A stretch of DNA of 64,000 nucleotides, taken from Xanthobacteraceae bacterium 501b. Its GTDB lineage: Bacteria > Pseudomonadota > Alphaproteobacteria > Rhizobiales > Xanthobacteraceae. Under the pieces are notes generated by a model. The model did no database searches and was not told where the DNA came from. It saw nothing but the letters and a program-made list of their open reading frames with translations. This document shows, piece after piece, positions 61,152 through 64,000 of the stretch. Each line of letters starts with the position of its first letter. Within the stretch, counting starts at the first letter, position 1. The stretch spans positions 1 through 64,000 of the forward strand of contig KB899087.1 of NCBI GenBank assembly GCA_000378025.1, in the 5' to 3' direction. Position numbers and translations under genes: made by a program.

Positions 61152-62459
61152 TCACCTGGCGGCGAATACGCCCCTTAGCGCGGCACGGGCGCGGCGCAGC
61201 GCCCGGCCTAGCAGGCTGGCACGAGGTTTCGCAGGCGGCAGACCCGATACCAGGGTGGCGAGGCGCTCCAGCACATCATCGGCCACCGCCGCCGGAACGA
61301 TGGAGTGCCGGATGTGCCGCGCGGCCAGCGCACCGCGCCGCGCCGCCTCGACAGGATCGGCCGCGACAGCGCGCAGCGCCGCCACGGCCGAGCTCATGTC
61401 AGGCTCGGCCCAGTGCTGGTCCGGCGTGTAGCTGCCATTGGCCTCGCCGGGGCGCACCGGCGCCATGGACCAGTCCACGAAATAAGCCGCATCGGACCGT
61501 AGGAAAGCCGTGGGCCCGCCCCAGCCCGTGATCACGACCGGGCGAGCGACACAAGCGGCCTCGAAGGCGCCGAGACCCCAGCCTTCGGCACGGCACAGCG
61601 ACACGAAGCAGTCACCCAGCGCATGCAGGGCGTGCAACTCGCAATCCGGCAGATCGTCGGTGAGCAAGCAGATGGGGGGCGGCAGGCGGCCATGGCGCAG
61701 CACGGCGCGGCCGATCATTGTCTCGAACTGCGGCAGCACCGGTACGCTTTCGCCCTCATGCCCGGGATCGCGTCGCACGCGCTCAAGATCGTGAGCACTG
61801 GTCTTGATCACAAGCGCCACGGGATCGTCGTGGCTGAAGGCCTCGGTGAAGGCCGCCACCAGCGGGCCGATGGACTTGCGCTCCAGCCATGTCGAGACGG
61901 TGTAGAAAATGCGTCGGCCCTGCAGCGGCGGCAGGCGTCGCAGCAGCCGCTCCCGATCCTCGACAGTGGCGGCACGCTCGGGCCGGGGCAAATGCGGCAC
62001 GACCCAGATCGGGATCACCACGCCACTGTCGCGCAAGACCTGCCCGTTCCATTCGCTAGGCACGATCACGGCATCGAGCCGATTAATCAGCGCCGGCCAG
62101 TGGCCCGGCAACCGGTCGGTCTCCCACACGGTATGGCCGACCACGCAGCGTGTGCCCCGGCGGCGCTCGCGCCCGATGAAGTGAGGGTAATATTCGGGCA
62201 CGAAGTGGATGATGGCCACGTCGCACTTCCGCGCATCGTCACGCAAGGACCGGAGATCTTCTGGGCCGGCCTCGGGCGATACGGCAGGCGCATATCCCAA
62301 GCCCAGATCCCCGCCGGGAAGCAGGGGCTCCCAGGCCAGCTGGACGCCTGCATCCCGCAAGGCACGTACCAATGCAGCCGCCGCCACCGCATAGCCGCTC
62401 CTGTCGCCCAAACCGATATAGCGCAGCACCGGACGGGCGGCGGACAAACGGGCACTCAT
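61152..62459 (-). CDS. Glycosyltransferase family 4-like protein
   Basis: 435 residues from the ATG at 62459; the frame is open further upstream to 62537 but without family similarity. It shows the GT-B arrangement: N-terminal LRYIGLGDRSGYAVAAAALV, central VVGHTVWETDRLPGHWPALI and VIVPSEWNGQVLRDSGVVIP, then the C-terminal donor domain with FYTVSTWLERKSIGPLVAAF and the nucleotide-sugar motif LCRAEGWGLGAFEAACVARP (the E-x7-E pair) followed by VVITGWGGPTAFL. It would transfer a sugar, probably onto a surface polysaccharide, in the cytoplasm. The C-terminal Arg/Ala-rich tail (GRALRRARAALRG) may contact the membrane. It is divergent from the glycosyltransferase at 63080. Confidence 0.88.
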   Translation of the reverse strand: MSARLSAARPVLRYIGLGDRSGYAVAAAALVRALRDAGVQLAWEPLLPGGDLGLGYAPAVSPEAGPEDLRSLRDDARKCDVAIIHFVPEYYPHFIGRERRRGTRCVVGHTVWETDRLPGHWPALINRLDAVIVPSEWNGQVLRDSGVVIPIWVVPHLPRPERAATVEDRERLLRRLPPLQGRRIFYTVSTWLERKSIGPLVAAFTEAFSHDDPVALVIKTSAHDLERVRRDPGHEGESVPVLPQFETMIGRAVLRHGRLPPPICLLTDDLPDCELHALHALGDCFVSLCRAEGWGLGAFEAACVARPVVITGWGGPTAFLRSDAAYFVDWSMAPVRPGEANGSYTPDQHWAEPDMSSAVAALRAVAADPVEAARRGALAARHIRHSIVPAAVADDVLERLATLVSGLPPAKPRASLLGRALRRARAALRGVFAAR

Positions 62460-63079
62460 GCCAAACAACCGTCCTGGCGAAGTGGTGAACCATAACACAT
62501 CGTTCAGCGGCTCCTCGAAGGGCGGAGGTGGCGGCAACCGAGCGCACAGCGCTTGGCAGGCGGCCGGCGTTGGTTACACCCCACGAGCCGGAGGGCTTCA
62601 AGAGCAAAGAGGGGGTGCCGCTTTCATTCCCCCTCTTTGTCAGCAAGACGAAGCTCAGGCGGGTGCAATCATGAATGGTGAAAATTAATGCGATGAACTT
62701 AAAGAACTTCGATTTTAAGTTTCATTTTCGATGCATATCGATCGTCACCCGGCGGGCTGGATCAAGGCATATGCCAGTAAGAATGTGAAATGTTTCAAGA
62801 GAGAACCTTGGAGAGAAGCCGTGAACGGCACTTTTTCCGGTGAGAAGGGGGTTAAACGTCTGTCTTCAGCACGCGCGATCTTGACGGACGGAGGGGGTCC
62901 CACCTAGGACGGGGCCAGAACCTGGGACGCTTCAGGTGACGTCTGGGAAACGCCAAGGGGCCGACAAGAGCGCCCAGGCAGACCGAAATCAGCGGCACAT
63001 CATTGATGTTTTCAAACGCCGAACATCGACTCATCGCCTTACGCCATGCGGGGGGCTCTGCAGAGCTTTTCCGATCAAC
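62460..63079. other. Divergent promoter region between the glycosyltransferases
   Basis: About 620 bases. The centre (62680-62830) is A/T-richer than the genes and most likely contains both promoters. Neither a gene nor a perfect inverted repeat of ten bases or more was found. A frame that continues the right-hand glycosyltransferase upstream to 62936 lacks family similarity. Confidence 0.4.
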
Positions 63080-64000
63080 GTGACAGCCAGCTCCTCGCTT
63101 TCCGGGGCCGTGCAGGGCTCGCAGCGCATCCCCAACATCTACCACTTCGTGTTTGGTCTGCGGCCGCAGACGGAGCCCTTTCACCTGATGCATTACCTCT
63201 GCCTGGCCTCCTGCCTCGAGGTCAATCGGCCCGATCGCGTGGTCGTGCATCTGCACAACCAGCCCTATGGACCGCTATGGGACCGGATCTATCCGCGCAT
63301 CGAGGTGCAAACGATCCCCGCGGATGAACGGCGTGTCGAGCTGAACTACCAGGACGATTCCATCAGGCGTTTCGCCTACGCCCATCTGTCCGACTTCATC
63401 CGCCTGCGCGTTCTGCATGAGCAGGGCGGCGTCTATGCGGATATGGACACGCTGTTCGTGGCGCCGCCGCCCGCTGCCCTGTTCGGCGAATCCTGCGTCA
63501 TGGGCCATGAGCGTGTAGACGTCGGGGCTACCTCCTCACCCCAGGGCTCGCTTTGCAATGCGCTGATCATGGCCGAGCCCGGCGCGCCCTTTATCCGAAC
63601 CTGGATCGAGCGCATGCCCGGCGCCTTCGATGGCAGCTGGAGCAACCATTCCACCTTCCTGCCCTATCGGCTCAGCCGCGAATTTCCGCACTGGATCCGC
63701 GTGGAGCCCGAGAATCGCTTCTTCGCGCTCGACTGGACGCGGGAGGGCATTGCCGGCCTTTTCGAGCAGGACCGCGTGCTGCCACAGGAGGCCACGAGCC
63801 TGCACCTCTGGGCCCATCTCTGGTGGGACGTGGAGCGGCGCGACCTGTCCGATTTCAACCATCGCCGTCTGACACCCGCCTATGTGGCGCATGCGCGTAC
63901 CACCTATGCCCGCCAGGCACGCCCGCACCTGCCGGCCGGGCTGGCCCCTTCAGCCCTGGCCCACTGGCTGCGCAGGCCATTCCGGCGGAGGGCCTCGTGA
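63080..64000 (+). CDS. Glycosyltransferase with DXD motif (GT32-like)
   Basis: 306 residues from the GTG at 63080, which puts the family N-terminus IPNIYHFVFGLRPQTEPFHL near the start; an ATG at 62936 in the same frame adds 48 unconvincing residues. The sugar-binding DXD region (HLSDFIRLRVLHEQGGVYAD, then MDTLFVAPP) identifies a GT-A enzyme of the Gly_transf_sug type found in capsule and lipopolysaccharide loci. GSLCNALIMAEPGAPFIRTW and HLWAHLWWDVERRDLSDFNH follow. The stop codon ends exactly at the window edge, so the gene is complete. Together with the divergent GT4-like gene it indicates a surface-polysaccharide locus continuing to the right. Confidence 0.9.
   Translation: MTASSSLSGAVQGSQRIPNIYHFVFGLRPQTEPFHLMHYLCLASCLEVNRPDRVVVHLHNQPYGPLWDRIYPRIEVQTIPADERRVELNYQDDSIRRFAYAHLSDFIRLRVLHEQGGVYADMDTLFVAPPPAALFGESCVMGHERVDVGATSSPQGSLCNALIMAEPGAPFIRTWIERMPGAFDGSWSNHSTFLPYRLSREFPHWIRVEPENRFFALDWTREGIAGLFEQDRVLPQEATSLHLWAHLWWDVERRDLSDFNHRRLTPAYVAHARTTYARQARPHLPAGLAPSALAHWLRRPFRRRAS

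Overview
The window looks like a chromosome segment of a high-GC alphaproteobacterium, most likely Hyphomicrobiales (Rhizobiales). The evidence is the GC-rich codon use, the IalB and SapC family proteins, TRAP and GntR-rich catabolic islands, and a plasmid/ICE-type block carrying DUF736, DUF2493, Toprim, ParB and DUF932 proteins. Genus is not decided. No rRNA, tRNA or CRISPR array was seen.

Region 1 (1-16.2 kb, minus strand): an enormous autotransporter of about 5,070 residues, with a glycine-rich N-terminus, about 36 passenger repeats in four larger modules and a C-terminal beta-barrel. It is followed in the same direction by an IalB-family periplasmic protein and a SapC-family protein cut by the window edge.

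Region 2 (17.1-18.7 kb): a complete IS1182-like insertion sequence in otherwise gene-poor DNA.

Region 3 (19.1-34.4 kb): a catabolic island. It holds an acyl-CoA dehydrogenase, a TetR regulator, ETF beta/alpha, an atypical shikimate dehydrogenase-like enzyme, an SDR, a TRAP transporter, a LacI regulator, an enoyl-CoA hydratase, a family I CoA-transferase, a DUF993 protein and a MaoC hydratase. Together these can import a carboxylic acid, activate it by CoA transfer, and desaturate, hydrate, oxidise and cleave it; the substrate is unknown. Identical TetR-type operators precede the dehydrogenase and etfBA, and a perfect 16-bp palindrome sits between the hydratase and the CoA-transferase. An IS630 element has landed exactly on the lacI stop codon without changing it.

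Region 4 (35.3-50.7 kb): a second metabolic island. One end has a GlxA/AraC regulator, an MmgE/PrpD protein and an orphan glycine-betaine-type binding protein, then an IS3 element. The other has a spermidine/putrescine-type ABC importer, a small AtzG-like protein, an amidase, a creatinase-like M24 protein, an Asp/Glu racemase-superfamily enzyme and three GntR regulators. This suggests uptake and stepwise breakdown of an amide-containing, chiral nitrogen compound.

Region 5 (50.8-59.6 kb): mobile-element housekeeping genes: XRE regulator, DUF736, membrane protein, VapBC-like toxin-antitoxin pair, DUF2493, Toprim, ParB-like and DUF932 proteins. The ParB and DUF932 genes share a conserved hairpin leader. 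No integrase, relaxase or conjugation gene is present.

Region 6 (59.7-64 kb): a gene graveyard (IS21 istA relic, truncated minE, truncated acyltransferase) followed by two divergent glycosyltransferase genes.
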